NCBI GenBank assembly: GCA_041675285.1
Contig: JBAYTZ010000001.1
Coordinates: 372,001-436,000, forward strand
Source of the DNA: Candidatus Delongbacteria bacterium
Lineage (GTDB): Bacteria; CAIWAD01
Reading direction: 5' to 3'
Length of the DNA: 64,000 nucleotides
Positions 1 through 9,698 of this stretch are shown here, piece after piece (the first letter of the stretch is position 1; each line of letters opens with the position of its first letter). The position numbers were made by a program, and so were the translations under genes. The notes under the pieces were generated by a model, which had not been told where the DNA came from, made no database searches, and worked only from the letters and a program-made list of their open reading frames with translations.

Positions 1-195
1 CCCCTGGCCGAGCCGCCGGCCCCGCCTCCACTGCCCGCGGTGGTGCCGGCCGCGGCGGCGGCCACGGACAGCCCGGCGGGTCCGCCGCCGGAGGTTCCGC
101 GGCCCCAGGGAGCCGCCGTGATCAGCGCCCCGCCAGTGGCGCCGGCCGCGGATCCGCAACCGGAGCCGCGGCCCGCCGGAGCGACGCAACCCTAG
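1..195 (+). CDS. C-terminal end of an unidentified protein (partial)
   Basis: The frame is open from the first base of the window to a TAG at 193-195, giving 64 residues of almost pure Pro/Ala/Val/Glu sequence with no recognisable domain. The tail looks like a disordered C-terminus. The next gene is lptB, 35 bp downstream on the same strand. In many Gram-negatives lptB follows the periplasmic LPS-transport genes lptC/lptA, so this may be the end of an LptA/OstA-like protein. That is inferred from position only, because nothing in the tail itself identifies a family. Confidence 0.55.
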   Translation, partial: PLAEPPAPPPLPAVVPAAAAATDSPAGPPPEVPRPQGAAVISAPPVAPAADPQPEPRPAGATQP

Positions 196-230
196 AACGG
201 CCGGGCCGGCGTGGCCCGCGGGAGAAGTGG

Positions 231-983
231 ATGAGCGAGTCTGCGACGACGGGCGAGCGCGTGTTCCGCAGCGCGGACCTGGTGAAGACCTACGGCCGCC
301 GCACGGTGGTGGGCGGGGTCTCCATCGAGGTGCGCACCGGGGAGATCGTGGGCCTGTTGGGCCCCAACGGCGCCGGCAAGACCACCACCTTCTACATGAT
401 GACCGGGATGATCCGGCCGACCCAGGGCCGGATCTGGCTGGACGAGAAGGACGTGACGGGCATGCCCATGTTCCGCCGGGCCCGGGCCGGGGTGGGCTAC
501 CTGGCCCAGGAGGCGAGCATCTTCCGCAAGCTCTCCGTGGAGGACAACGTGCTGGCCATCCTGGAGACCATGCCCCTGAAGCGCAGCCAGCGCCACGAGC
601 GCCTGGACAGCCTGCTGGAGGAGCTGCGAGTCTCGCACCTGCGGACCCACAAGGCCTACACCCTGTCCGGCGGCGAGCGCCGGCGGGTGGAGATCGCCCG
701 GGCGCTGGCCTCCGACCCGGCCTTCATGCTGCTGGACGAGCCCTTCGCGGGGGTGGATCCCATCGCGGTGGGTGACATTCAATCCATCGTCCATGACCTC
801 AAGCGACGAAAGATCGGGGTGCTGATCACCGATCATAATGTCCACGAGACCTTGAGCATCACGGATCGGGCCTATCTGCTCTTCGAGGGCCGGATCCTCA
901 AGTCGGGCACGGCCGAGGAGCTGGCCGAGGATGAGCAGGTGCGCCGGGTCTACCTGGGTGACAATTTCCGGCTCAATCGATAG
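231..983 (+). CDS. lptB: LPS export ABC transporter ATP-binding protein LptB
   Basis: Cytoplasmic ATPase of the LptB2FG complex, which extracts lipopolysaccharide from the inner membrane and drives it across the Lpt bridge. The 250-residue protein has the LptB layout: Walker A GPNGAGKT (residues 44-51), a Q-loop region LAQEASIFRKLSV, signature LSGGE (145-149), Walker B FMLLDEP with catalytic Glu170, and a switch His in ITDHNV. The LAQE and IFRKLSVEDN segments are typical of LptB rather than of amino-acid transporter ATPases such as LivG. The ATG at 231 is preceded by GGGAGAAG. rpoN follows about 125 bp downstream, the classic lptB-rpoN order of Gram-negatives. Confidence 0.95.
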   Translation: MSESATTGERVFRSADLVKTYGRRTVVGGVSIEVRTGEIVGLLGPNGAGKTTTFYMMTGMIRPTQGRIWLDEKDVTGMPMFRRARAGVGYLAQEASIFRKLSVEDNVLAILETMPLKRSQRHERLDSLLEELRVSHLRTHKAYTLSGGERRRVEIARALASDPAFMLLDEPFAGVDPIAVGDIQSIVHDLKRRKIGVLITDHNVHETLSITDRAYLLFEGRILKSGTAEELAEDEQVRRVYLGDNFRLNR

Positions 984-1109
984 GTTCTGCGGCCCCCCGC
1001 GCGGCCGGTGTCGGGATTCACCCAGCAACATTGGACCTTGCTCCAGGCCCGCACGCGGCCGTGGACCGGGGTTCCGCCTGATTCAAAGGGTAGAAAGGGT
1101 CTGTCGCCC

Positions 1110-2585
1110 ATGATGTACCTCCGCCAGGAAGTGAGCATGCGCCAGGACATGGTGCAGACTCCCCAGCAGATCCTGCGCAGCGAACTCCTGCAGTTGCCCG
1201 TGATGCTGCTCGAGGCGCGGTTGAAGCTGGAGGTGGAGGAGAATCCGGCGTTGGAGTTCGCCGAGGCCGAGCTGGGGGTGGAGGATCTGCGCGAGCCGGG
1301 CAAGGAGGACGACGAGCCCGACGACGACCAGACCAAGGAAAACGTCGAGATGGACGAGGCCCTGAGCGACGAGGACAATTGGGACGAGTTCATCAACGAG
1401 GACAACCTGACGCCCTACGGCCGCGAACCGGCCTCCCAGTCCACCCAGGAACTGCTCGACATCCCCCGGCCCCAGATCCAGACCCTGCAGGAGCGGCTGG
1501 CCGACCAGATGCAGATGGACCCGGCCCTGGACTACGAGGACCAGCGGCTGGGGCTGGAGATCATCGGCAACATGGGCGACTCGGGCTACCTGGAGTGCGG
1601 CACGGACTACCTGGCCCTGCTGCTGGAGGCGCCCGTGGAGCGCGTGGAGCGCGTGCTGGCCCGCATCCAGCGCTACGACCCCGTCGGCATCTGCGCGCGC
1701 AACCTGCGCGAGTGCCTGCTGGTGCAGCTGGAGGTTCTGGCGGAGAACGGCCACGCCAACCCCATCGCCCTGCGCATCGTGCGCGACCACTACGAGGAGT
1801 TCAGCGGCAAGCGCTACGAGAACCTGGCCCGCCTGCTGGGCGGCAGCCTGGAGGAGATCCGCGCCGCCTTCGCCTTCATCGCCCGCCTGAACCCCAAGCC
1901 CGGCCAGGGCGAGCTGAAGGAGAAGGAGAACTACATCATCCCCGACCTGGTGGTGGAGCGCGTGGAGCACGAGCTGGAGGACGGCACCCGGGAGGAGGAT
2001 TTCGTGGTCAGCCTGGTGGACGGCAGCATGCCCACGGTGCGCATCAGCCGGGCCTACGAGGAGCTGATCCGCTCGCGCAAAAAGATGGAGAAGAGCGTGC
2101 GCGAGTTCGTGGTGCGCAAGGTGGAGAGCGCCCGCTGGTTCCTCTCCGCCATCCAGCAGCGCCGCGAGACCATGCTGCGTGTGACACGCTCCATCGTCAA
2201 GCTGCAGATCGAGTTCTTCCGCTACGGCAAGGAAGCCATCCGCCCGATGATCCTGCGCGACGTGGCGGAGGACATCGAGATGGACATCTCCACCGTCAGT
2301 CGCGTGACCAACCGCAAGTACGTCCAGACGGAGTGGGGCGTCTTCGAGCTGAAGTACTTCTTCAGCGAGCGCCTGGCCACGGACTCGGGCGAGGACGTCT
2401 CCACCAAGATCATCCGCGACCGCCTGAAGGCGATCATCGACGGCGAGGACAAGAAGAAGCCCCTCTCCGACCAGACCATCGCCAACCTGCTGAAGAAGGA
2501 AGGCTACCACGTGGCCCGGCGCACGGTGCAGAAGTACCGCGAGCAGCTGCGGATCCCCGTCAAACGCCTCCGGCGGGAGATCTAG
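1110..2585 (+). CDS. rpoN: RNA polymerase sigma-54 factor RpoN
   Basis: Sigma-54 directs RNA polymerase to -24/-12 promoters and needs an AAA+ activator to melt DNA. From the ATG at 1110 the protein has 491 residues, close to the family norm. The frame is open further up to a GTG at 1008, but the extra 34 residues are not family-like, and AGAAAGGG precedes 1110. Region I (about 1-50) has the activator-contact pattern MRQDMVQTPQQILRSELLQL. An acidic region II follows, then the core-binding and HTH regions. The RpoN box is ARRTVQKYRE at about residues 469-478, one substitution from the common ARRTVAKYRE. Likely targets in this window are the flgB, fliM and copper-efflux promoters at 20810, 34919 and 61096, and the response regulator at 52727-54088 is a sigma-54 activator. 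Confidence 0.96.
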   Translation: MMYLRQEVSMRQDMVQTPQQILRSELLQLPVMLLEARLKLEVEENPALEFAEAELGVEDLREPGKEDDEPDDDQTKENVEMDEALSDEDNWDEFINEDNLTPYGREPASQSTQELLDIPRPQIQTLQERLADQMQMDPALDYEDQRLGLEIIGNMGDSGYLECGTDYLALLLEAPVERVERVLARIQRYDPVGICARNLRECLLVQLEVLAENGHANPIALRIVRDHYEEFSGKRYENLARLLGGSLEEIRAAFAFIARLNPKPGQGELKEKENYIIPDLVVERVEHELEDGTREEDFVVSLVDGSMPTVRISRAYEELIRSRKKMEKSVREFVVRKVESARWFLSAIQQRRETMLRVTRSIVKLQIEFFRYGKEAIRPMILRDVAEDIEMDISTVSRVTNRKYVQTEWGVFELKYFFSERLATDSGEDVSTKIIRDRLKAIIDGEDKKKPLSDQTIANLLKKEGYHVARRTVQKYREQLRIPVKRLRREI

Positions 2586-2600
2586 CCCCGGGGAAAGCTC

Positions 2601-2736
2601 TCACCACAGAGACACAGAGACACAGAGGCTCTTAGAGAATCGCTGGCGGGCCTCTTCGCGTAGTACCAGCAGACCGACTGCACTTGGTTCCCCTATCATT
2701 CCATTCTGTTTCTGTGCCTCTGTGCCTCTGTGTTGA
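2601..2736. repeat. Inverted-repeat pair, CACAGAGACACAGAG family, copy 1
   Basis: The left arm 2601-2634 contains CACAGAGACACAGAGACACAG. The right arm 2706-2736 is its near reverse complement (CTGTGCCTCTGTGCCTCTGTG), and about 70 bp lie between them. Each arm is itself a short tandem of a 7-9 bp unit. The pair fills most of the rpoN-coaE gap (2586-2883), in which I see no gene. A second copy is at 13081-13178, so this is a dispersed intergenic element that could form a long hairpin in RNA. Confidence 0.85.
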
Positions 2737-2883
2737 CTCCCCGAGCGCAAAGCCCACTTCAGCTGCCAACTCTTCTTTGAGTCTTTAGCTCTTTGTGCTC
2801 ACAAGAACGCGGAACGTGGAGCAGGCCGGCCGCCGCCCGCGAGTCCTGGTCGTAGCAAGCCCTGTCCAGCAGCGGAAACCCAC

Positions 2884-3504
2884 ATGACCCTGCCCATCGC
2901 CATCACCGGAGGAATCGGTTCGGGCAAGAGCCTGCTGGCGGACTGGCTGCGCGCCGCCGGCCACCCCGTGCTGGACGCGGACGAAATCGGGCGCCGGGTG
3001 GTGGACGAGAATCCCGCCCTCCAGGCCGCCCTGGCGGCCGAGTTCGGCGCCGAAATCCAGGGTCCGGCGGGCCTGGACCGGGCCGAGCTGGGACGGCGGG
3101 CCTTTGCTTCGGCGGCCCGGCTGGAGCGGCTGAACGCGCTGGTCTTTCCTTACCTTTGGGACGCGCTGGAGAGCGGGCTTGGCGCCTGCCGGGCCCCGGC
3201 CTGTTTCGTGGACGCTGCGCTGATCTTCGAGTGGGGCGTGGCCGGGCGCTTCGCCGAGATCTGGGTGGTGACGGCTCCGGCCGCCCTGCGCCTGGAACGG
3301 GCCGCCCGCCGGCTGGGCCGGCCGCCGGAGGAGCTGTTGGCCCGCCTGGAGCGCCAGTGGCCCCAGGCAGAGAAGATCCGCCGGGCCAGCTGCGTGCTGG
3401 ACAACAGCGCCGCGCCGCTCCAACTGTGGGAGCAGGCCGACGAACAGCTGCGGCGCCTCGCGTTGGCTGGCTTGCCGCCCCACACCCGCCCGGTCGGAGC
3501 GTGA
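2884..3504 (+). CDS. coaE: Dephospho-CoA kinase CoaE
   Basis: Catalyses the last step of coenzyme A synthesis, ATP-dependent phosphorylation of the 3'-hydroxyl of dephospho-CoA, in the cytoplasm. The N-terminal P-loop GGIGSGKS (residues 9-16) is followed by the family's HPVLDADEIGRRVVDEN substrate segment. The central lid region carries RLERLNALVFPYLWDAL, and the C-terminus has the ARRLGRPPEELLARLERQWP pattern typical of CoaE. Length is 206 residues, normal for the family. The usual VVVD/DIPLLFE segment appears as FVDAALIFEWG. A 23-bp gap separates it from the next, unrelated outer-membrane gene. Confidence 0.93.
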   Translation: MTLPIAITGGIGSGKSLLADWLRAAGHPVLDADEIGRRVVDENPALQAALAAEFGAEIQGPAGLDRAELGRRAFASAARLERLNALVFPYLWDALESGLGACRAPACFVDAALIFEWGVAGRFAEIWVVTAPAALRLERAARRLGRPPEELLARLERQWPQAEKIRRASCVLDNSAAPLQLWEQADEQLRRLALAGLPPHTRPVGA

Positions 3505-3527
3505 CCGGGCCCAGCGAAAGACCGGGC

Positions 3528-6500
3528 ATGCGCGCCTTTCCCCTTCTCCTCGGTTGGCTGTCCCGGCTGAGCCTGCTCGGCCTGTTGCTGGCCGGCCCGC
3601 TCTGGGGCTTCGGCCAGAACAAGGTCCAGTACGGCGGCAAGGACTGGTCCTTCATCCAGACCGGGCACTTCGACGTCTACTACTACGAGGGCGGCTACGA
3701 GCAGGCGGTGTTCACGGCCCAGACGGCGGACAGCGCCTACAACCTGCTCAAGCTCGACTACAACTGGGAGCTGCCCGAAGGCGAGCGCATCGTCATCATC
3801 ACCTACCAGAGCCACAACGATTTCTCCAACACCAACCTGACGGGCTCCGTGGTCCCCGAGAGCGTGGGCGGATTCACGGAGTTCTACAAGAACCGCGTGG
3901 TGGTGCCCTTCCAGGGCTCTTGGGAGGACTACCGGCACGTGATCCACCACGAGCTGAACCACGCCTTCCAGCTGGCCATGTTCTACGGGGAGAACGTGCT
4001 GCAGGGGGCGATCCGCTTTCCCCTCCCCCTCTGGTTCGCCGAGGGCTGCGCCGAGTACACCAGCCGCGGCGGCTGGGACCGCGAGGCCAATATGTTCATG
4101 GCCGACGCCGTGGTCTCGGGCTACCTGCCGGACATCCCCTACCTGGGCGGCTTCCTGGCCTACAAGGGCGGCCAGAGCGTCTTCTGCTACCTGGAGGACG
4201 AGTTCGGCCGTGAGCGCTTCGCCGAGCTGATGCACAAGGTGCGCAGCTCGCGCAGCGTGGAGCGCGGGATGGAGAGCACGCTGGGCTTCGGCGTGGAGGA
4301 GCTCTCGCGCCAGTGGAAGGACTACCTGCGCCGGCTCTACTGGCCCGAGATCCAGGACCGCGTCCGGGCAGGCGAGTTCGCCGACCGGGTGACCGACCAC
4401 CTGGAGCTGGAGAACTTCATCAACAACAGCCCGGCCATCAGTCCCGACGGGGACCGGATGGTCTTCCTGAGCGACCGCACGGGCTACTTCGATCTTTACC
4501 TGGCGCACATCACCGAGCCCCAGAAAGCCCGGCGCCTGCTGCGCGGCCAGCAGTCCGGCAAGTTCGAGGAGCTGCACTGGCTGCGGCCGGGCATCGCCTG
4601 GTCTCCGGACGGCGAGCGCATCGCCTTCGCCAGCAAGGCCGGCGACGAGGACGAGCTCTTCCTGCTGGACGCGCGGGACGGCTCCATCGAGCGGAGTTGG
4701 TCCTTCGGCCTGCAGGGCCTGTTCAGCCCGGCCTTCAGTCCCGACGGGCGCTGGGTGGCCTTCGTGGCCCAGCAGGAGGGCCAGAGCGACATCTGGCTGC
4801 TCGAGGTGGTGAGCGGCCAGCTGCGGCGGCTCACTTCCGACCGCTACAGCGATTTCGACCCCAGCTTCAGCCCGGACGGCGCCCAGCTGCTGTTCACCAG
4901 CGACCGCGGCGACGACCTGAGCCGCAGCGGCCGGGACGGCATGGCCGGCAAGAGCTACCGCACGCTGGAAGTCTACCGCGCCGGGCTGGCCGGCCTGCTG
5001 GCGGACAGCAGCGCGGCCGTGCCGCTGGAACGGCTGACGCGCTCGCACTACGCCAAGCGCACGCCGGTCTGGGTGCGGCACGCGGCGGAGGCTGCGGGGC
5101 CCCGCGAAGAGATCTTCTTCGTCAGCGACGCCGGCGGCGCCTGGAACCTCTACTCGCTGGACGCCCAGGCGCGGCCGGACGCGGGCGCTCCGCCCGTTCC
5201 CGAACGGCGCACGCGCATGCTGACGGGCGTCTTCCAGCCCTCCGTCTCCCGCCAGGGCAAGCTGCTCTTCAGTTCCTTCGAGAACGGCGGCTACGACATC
5301 TTCCTGCACAAGGACATCGACCGCCTGGAGCGGCTGGGGCCCATGCCCGCCGACGATCACGACCAGCTGCCCTTCAACCGCCTGCACGTGCGCCGGCAGC
5401 CGCCCCGCCCGGCGGAACTGCTGCCCGGCCCGGCGGAGGACGAGCGCTGGCGGCAGGTGGATTTCAGCGACCTCTCCACCTTTGGCAGCGAGACCTATGA
5501 GCGCTGGATGAACCGCGGCCAGCGCAAGTCCGAGGAGTCCACCCAGCTTGAGGCCCGGGTGGAGGCGCCGCGCGTGGACGCCCAGGGCCGCTACGTGCCC
5601 AAGCCCTACAAGCTCCACTTCAGCCCGGACATGTCCCAGGCCTCGGCCCAGTACGACGACCTGTTCGGCCTGCAGGCCGTCAGCCAGCTGGTGTTCAGCG
5701 ACCTGCTGGGCAACCACCACATCTACTGCTATCTCAACTTCTACAACCGCATCGAGTTCTCGAACATCTACAGCTACTACCAGTACAGCGCGCAGCGCCT
5801 GCAGGTGCTGGGCGGCGCCTTCCGCTACGTACACTACCTGGCCGGCGAGGTGCCGGACCGCTACTACCGCGACGGGCTCTCCGGCGCCGAACTCAGCCTC
5901 TCCTACCCGCTCTCGCGCTTCACGCGCCTGCAGCTGGACAACCGCTTCAGCTACGTCCAGCGCGACAGCGTCAATGCCAACAACTACCAGAGCGACCAGT
6001 ACGACCAGCCGGTCTACAAGGCCTATCAGCGCGGGCGCTTCCTCACCAGCGGCCTCTCGTGGGTCTTCGACAACACGCTCTGGGGGGAGATCAGCCCGGT
6101 GAACGGCTGGCGCGGCACGGCCGACTACACGCGGGGCTTCCCGGTCAAGGGCTCGGCGGACGCGGGCAACGACTTCCACACCCTGACCCTGGACCTGCGC
6201 CGCTACCAGCGGATCAGCAACGACGTCCAACTGGCCCTGCGCGCCACGGGCGGCCTCTCGGCGGGGGAGACGCCCCAGCGCTTCTTCCTGGGCGGGGCGC
6301 GCAATTGGATCAACACGCGCTACTTCCACTCCAGTGACGACCAGCGCAACAACAACCTGCGCTCGAACATCGAGGAGCTCTACTACGCCGAACTCGTGCT
6401 GCCCCTGCGCGGCGCGGCGCTCTACCAGCGCGAGGGCGACCGCTACCTGCTGGGCAACGCCGAGCTGCGCTTCCCCATCCTGCGCTACCTCGTGACGGGC

Positions 6501-6755
6501 TGGCCCGTCACGCTGGCCTTCCAGAACCTGCGCGGCGTGGTCTTCACCGACGTGGGCGGCGCCTGGGACCACGGCGGCTCCTGGAACGCCACCGACTCCC
6601 GCGGCCACCTGGAGGACCTGCTCCAGAGCTACGGCTGGGGCTTCCGCGTCAACCTGGGCGTGGTGCTGCTGAAAATGGACTGGGCCTGGGTCACCACCTG
6701 GAACGGCAACCCCGACGGCCCGCAATTCGTGCTCACCATGGGCACCGATTTTTAG
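3528..6755 (+). CDS. Outer-membrane zinc metallopeptidase / beta-propeller / BamA-like barrel fusion protein
   Basis: The 1,075-residue protein starts with a signal peptide ending near LWGFGQ. The frame is open upstream of 3528, but the ATG there begins the signal sequence and lies just after coaE. Residues about 40-290 resemble the MA family of gluzincin peptidases: HELNH (His141-Glu142-x-x-His145) and a downstream WFAEGCAEYTS (Glu172/Glu176) as the likely third ligand. Residues about 300-620 carry at least four TolB/PD40-type propeller blades with S-P-D-G motifs (SPDGDRMVFLSDR, SPDGERIAFASK, SPDGRWVAFVAQ, SPDGAQLLFTSDR). The C-terminal third has aromatic/alternating strands and FDNTLWGE...NGWRG plus FLGGARNW, as in Omp85/BamA-type surface antigens, and ends MGTDF. 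Likely an outer-membrane barrel displaying a peptidase-propeller module; the substrate is unknown. Domain calls are from motifs only. Confidence 0.8.
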   Translation: MRAFPLLLGWLSRLSLLGLLLAGPLWGFGQNKVQYGGKDWSFIQTGHFDVYYYEGGYEQAVFTAQTADSAYNLLKLDYNWELPEGERIVIITYQSHNDFSNTNLTGSVVPESVGGFTEFYKNRVVVPFQGSWEDYRHVIHHELNHAFQLAMFYGENVLQGAIRFPLPLWFAEGCAEYTSRGGWDREANMFMADAVVSGYLPDIPYLGGFLAYKGGQSVFCYLEDEFGRERFAELMHKVRSSRSVERGMESTLGFGVEELSRQWKDYLRRLYWPEIQDRVRAGEFADRVTDHLELENFINNSPAISPDGDRMVFLSDRTGYFDLYLAHITEPQKARRLLRGQQSGKFEELHWLRPGIAWSPDGERIAFASKAGDEDELFLLDARDGSIERSWSFGLQGLFSPAFSPDGRWVAFVAQQEGQSDIWLLEVVSGQLRRLTSDRYSDFDPSFSPDGAQLLFTSDRGDDLSRSGRDGMAGKSYRTLEVYRAGLAGLLADSSAAVPLERLTRSHYAKRTPVWVRHAAEAAGPREEIFFVSDAGGAWNLYSLDAQARPDAGAPPVPERRTRMLTGVFQPSVSRQGKLLFSSFENGGYDIFLHKDIDRLERLGPMPADDHDQLPFNRLHVRRQPPRPAELLPGPAEDERWRQVDFSDLSTFGSETYERWMNRGQRKSEESTQLEARVEAPRVDAQGRYVPKPYKLHFSPDMSQASAQYDDLFGLQAVSQLVFSDLLGNHHIYCYLNFYNRIEFSNIYSYYQYSAQRLQVLGGAFRYVHYLAGEVPDRYYRDGLSGAELSLSYPLSRFTRLQLDNRFSYVQRDSVNANNYQSDQYDQPVYKAYQRGRFLTSGLSWVFDNTLWGEISPVNGWRGTADYTRGFPVKGSADAGNDFHTLTLDLRRYQRISNDVQLALRATGGLSAGETPQRFFLGGARNWINTRYFHSSDDQRNNNLRSNIEELYYAELVLPLRGAALYQREGDRYLLGNAELRFPILRYLVTGWPVTLAFQNLRGVVFTDVGGAWDHGGSWNATDSRGHLEDLLQSYGWGFRVNLGVVLLKMDWAWVTTWNGNPDGPQFVLTMGTDF

Positions 6756-6767
6756 GGAATCCCCCGC

Positions 6768-9698
6768 ATGTCAGATCCCCGCAATCCCCAGCTGGCGGTC
6801 GGCCAGGAGCTGCACGGGTACACGGTCCTGTGTCACGCCGAGGCCCCCAACATCCGGGCCCACACCTGGGAGCTGCGCCACGCGCGCACCGGCGCCCGGC
6901 ACGTCCACATCAGCCACGAGCTGGAAGAGAACACCTTCATCACCTGCCTGCGCACCCTGCCCGTGGACTCCACGGGCGTGGCGCACATCCTCGAGCACGG
7001 GGTGCTGGAGGGCTCGCGCCGCTACCCGGTGAAGATGTTCAACCAGCTCACCGGCCGCAGCCTGAACAGCTTCCTCAACGCCTTCACGAGCCCGGACCGC
7101 ACGGCCTATCCCTTCGCCACCCCCAACGCCGAGGACTGGGACAACCTGCTGACCCGCTACCTGGACGCCGTCTTCCACCCGTTGCTGGAGGAGGAGGCCT
7201 TTTTGCAGGAGGGCTGGCGGCTGGAGTTCAGCCGCCCGGAGGATCCGGACAGTCCGCTGGAGATCCGCGGCGTGGTCTACAACGAGATGAAGGCGGCCCT
7301 CTCCAGCCCGGACGCGCAGTTCAGCCGGCGCTTCCGGCGCGAGCTGCTGCCCGGCCTCTGCTACCGGCACGAGTCCGGCGGCGATCCGCAGGCCATCCCC
7401 GAGCTGAGCTACGCGGAGTGGAAGGCCTTCCACCGACGCCACTACCAGCCGGGCAACAGCTGGACTGTCACTTTCGGCAGCCTGCCGCTTGCACCCACCC
7501 TGCAGCGGTTGGACGAGTGCTTCGCCGGCCTGGAGGGCGGACCCGCGCTGGAGCTGGGCCCGCAGCCCCCGCTGGGCGCGCCGCGCCAGCTGCGGGCGGG
7601 CTATCCCACCCTGGCCGGAGGAAAGGCGCCGCGCTACGCGGCCGTGGGCTGGCGCTTGAGCCCCCAGCTGGACCTGGCCGAGTCCCTGCGTCTGAGCTTC
7701 CTGTTCGACGTGCTCTGCGGCGGATTGGCCGCGCCGCTCAACCACGCGCTGCTGCAATCCGGCCTGGGCCCGGCCCTGGCCCCGGTGGGCTTCGACAGCT
7801 CCTTCTCCCAGTTGACCTTCGGCATCGGCCTGAAGGACGTGGCGCCCGGGGCCGGCCCGGAACTGGAGGCCAAGGTGCTGGAGATCCTGGGCGGGCTGGC
7901 CGCGGAGGGCCTGGAACCCTCCGCCCTGACCGCCGCCCTGGACCGCTTCGAACTGGAGACCCGCGAGCAGAGCCGGGCCTGGGGCATGCCCTGGGGCCTC
8001 GGGCTCTCCTATTTCGGCCTGCCGCACTGGATGGCCGGCGGTTCGCTCAGCGCCACCCTGCGCAACGACCTGCTGCTGGAGGACTTGCGCCGCGAGGCCG
8101 CCGCGCCGGACTTCCTGCCCGGCCTGATCCGCCGCTGGCTGCTGGACAACCCGGAGCGCCTGCTGGTCGAACTGGAGCCCGAACCCGGCGCCGTGGAGGC
8201 CCGGGAGATGCGTCTGAACCGCAGCCTGGAGGCCCGCCGGGCCGCACTGGGGGAAGAGGAACGCCAGGCCCTGCTGGCCCAGGCCGAACGCGTGGCCGCC
8301 TGGCGCGCCGACGAGGGCGACCTGTCCTGCATGCCTGAGCTGGATCCCGCCCGCCAGCCGCGCACGGGCCTGACCTGCCGCCACGAGGAAATCGCGCTGC
8401 CCGGCGGCCGCCTGCTACTCCAGGACCAGCCCGTCAACGGCCTGGCCCATCTGCGCCTCTCGCTGCCGCTCTCAGCGACGGATCCCGACCTGCCCCTGGT
8501 GGACTTGCTGGGCTGGCTGGCCCGCCTGAGCCACGCGGGCCTGGGCGTGGAGGCCAGCGAGCGCCGGCTGCGCTCGCTCACCGGGGGCATCGCGCTGGGT
8601 TCGCACCACAGCCTGCCCGCCCAGGGCGACCGCGCCCTGCACCGGCTCTCCGTGGCCTTCCACGGGCTGAGTCGACGGACGACGGAGTGGCTGGGCCTGC
8701 TCGAGGACCTGCTGCTGCGCCCGGATCTCCAGGACGTGCGCCGGCTGCAGGAACTGCTGCGCATGCGCCAGTCCAGCCTGCGCAGCCAGGTGATCAGCGG
8801 GGCCTCGCACATCGCCCTGCAGGTCGCCCAGGACCGCATCTCGCCCATCGGACGCATCCAGTCCGAGGTGGAGGGGCTGGGCTTCCTGCGCCGCCTGCAC
8901 GGCCTGGACGCCGAGCGCGACGAGCTGGGCGCGCGGCTGCGCGGCCTGCTGGAACGCGCCCTGGCCGGCGAGGGGCGCCTGCTCTCCCTCTGCGCCGAGG
9001 CGGAGAACTTCCCGCCCGCGCTGGACGGGCTGCGCTCCTTCTTGGGGAGCCTGCCCGCCCGGCCGGCCGGGCCGGATAGCGAGCCCGGACCCGTGGGTGG
9101 GCCGCGGGCGACGCTGCAGGCCTGCACCACCGAGGTGGACGGCGCCTTCGTGGCCGAGAGCTGGCCGGCCCCCGCGCTGGGCGAGGCCGACGCGGCGCGC
9201 TTGACCCTGATCGGCACCTGGATGCAGCTGCCGCTCTACGAGCGCATCCGCGCCCGGGGCGGGGCCTACGGCGCCCAGGCCTCCTACGATTGGAGCCAGC
9301 GCTGCTTCAGTTTCCTCTCCTGGCGCGATCCGCGCATCGCGGGCACCTACGCGGACTTCGACGAGGTGCGCGGTCTGGTGCTGGCCGGACGGATCGGCGC
9401 CGAGGACCTGCGGCGCGCCAAGATCGAGGCCCTGCGCCGGCTGGACACGCCCCTGCTGCCCCACGAACGCGCCAATCGTTGTTTCCAGCACCGGCTGCAT
9501 GGTTCAGGTCCCGAGCTGCGCGACGCCTTCCGCGCCCAGCTGCTGGACGCCACGCCGGCGGAGCTGGCCGCCGCGGCCGGACGCTGGCTGTCCCGGGAGG
9601 ACGGCCGCACGCGGGCCGTGGTCTGTTCGCCCGCCCTGCTGGAACCCGCCCGGCTGGACGGCCTGGCGGTGGAACAAGAGGAGATCCTGCCCGCATGA
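6768..9698 (+). CDS. Peptidase M16C (PreP/Cym1-like) zinc metallopeptidase
   Basis: A 976-residue insulinase-superfamily protease. The inverted zinc motif is HILEH (His73-x-x-Glu76-His77) with the distal ligand Glu173 in VVYNEMK, at the expected spacing. Length, the single-chain layout with two homologous halves, and segments such as NSFLNAFTSPDRTAYPFAT match the M16C presequence-protease subfamily, which degrades short unstructured peptides inside a closed chamber. No signal peptide is visible, so it is probably cytoplasmic. It lies 12 bp after the outer-membrane peptidase gene and its last codon overlaps the next gene by 4 bp (ATGA), so translation of the pair is likely coupled. Confidence 0.92.
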   Translation: MSDPRNPQLAVGQELHGYTVLCHAEAPNIRAHTWELRHARTGARHVHISHELEENTFITCLRTLPVDSTGVAHILEHGVLEGSRRYPVKMFNQLTGRSLNSFLNAFTSPDRTAYPFATPNAEDWDNLLTRYLDAVFHPLLEEEAFLQEGWRLEFSRPEDPDSPLEIRGVVYNEMKAALSSPDAQFSRRFRRELLPGLCYRHESGGDPQAIPELSYAEWKAFHRRHYQPGNSWTVTFGSLPLAPTLQRLDECFAGLEGGPALELGPQPPLGAPRQLRAGYPTLAGGKAPRYAAVGWRLSPQLDLAESLRLSFLFDVLCGGLAAPLNHALLQSGLGPALAPVGFDSSFSQLTFGIGLKDVAPGAGPELEAKVLEILGGLAAEGLEPSALTAALDRFELETREQSRAWGMPWGLGLSYFGLPHWMAGGSLSATLRNDLLLEDLRREAAAPDFLPGLIRRWLLDNPERLLVELEPEPGAVEAREMRLNRSLEARRAALGEEERQALLAQAERVAAWRADEGDLSCMPELDPARQPRTGLTCRHEEIALPGGRLLLQDQPVNGLAHLRLSLPLSATDPDLPLVDLLGWLARLSHAGLGVEASERRLRSLTGGIALGSHHSLPAQGDRALHRLSVAFHGLSRRTTEWLGLLEDLLLRPDLQDVRRLQELLRMRQSSLRSQVISGASHIALQVAQDRISPIGRIQSEVEGLGFLRRLHGLDAERDELGARLRGLLERALAGEGRLLSLCAEAENFPPALDGLRSFLGSLPARPAGPDSEPGPVGGPRATLQACTTEVDGAFVAESWPAPALGEADAARLTLIGTWMQLPLYERIRARGGAYGAQASYDWSQRCFSFLSWRDPRIAGTYADFDEVRGLVLAGRIGAEDLRRAKIEALRRLDTPLLPHERANRCFQHRLHGSGPELRDAFRAQLLDATPAELAAAAGRWLSREDGRTRAVVCSPALLEPARLDGLAVEQEEILPA

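Noticed and set aside
3150..6725. 1,191-codon open frame on the minus strand
   Set aside because: It lies exactly opposite the peptidase-propeller-barrel gene, is low-complexity (Val/Ala/Gly/His-rich) and has no motif; high GC makes such shadow frames common here.
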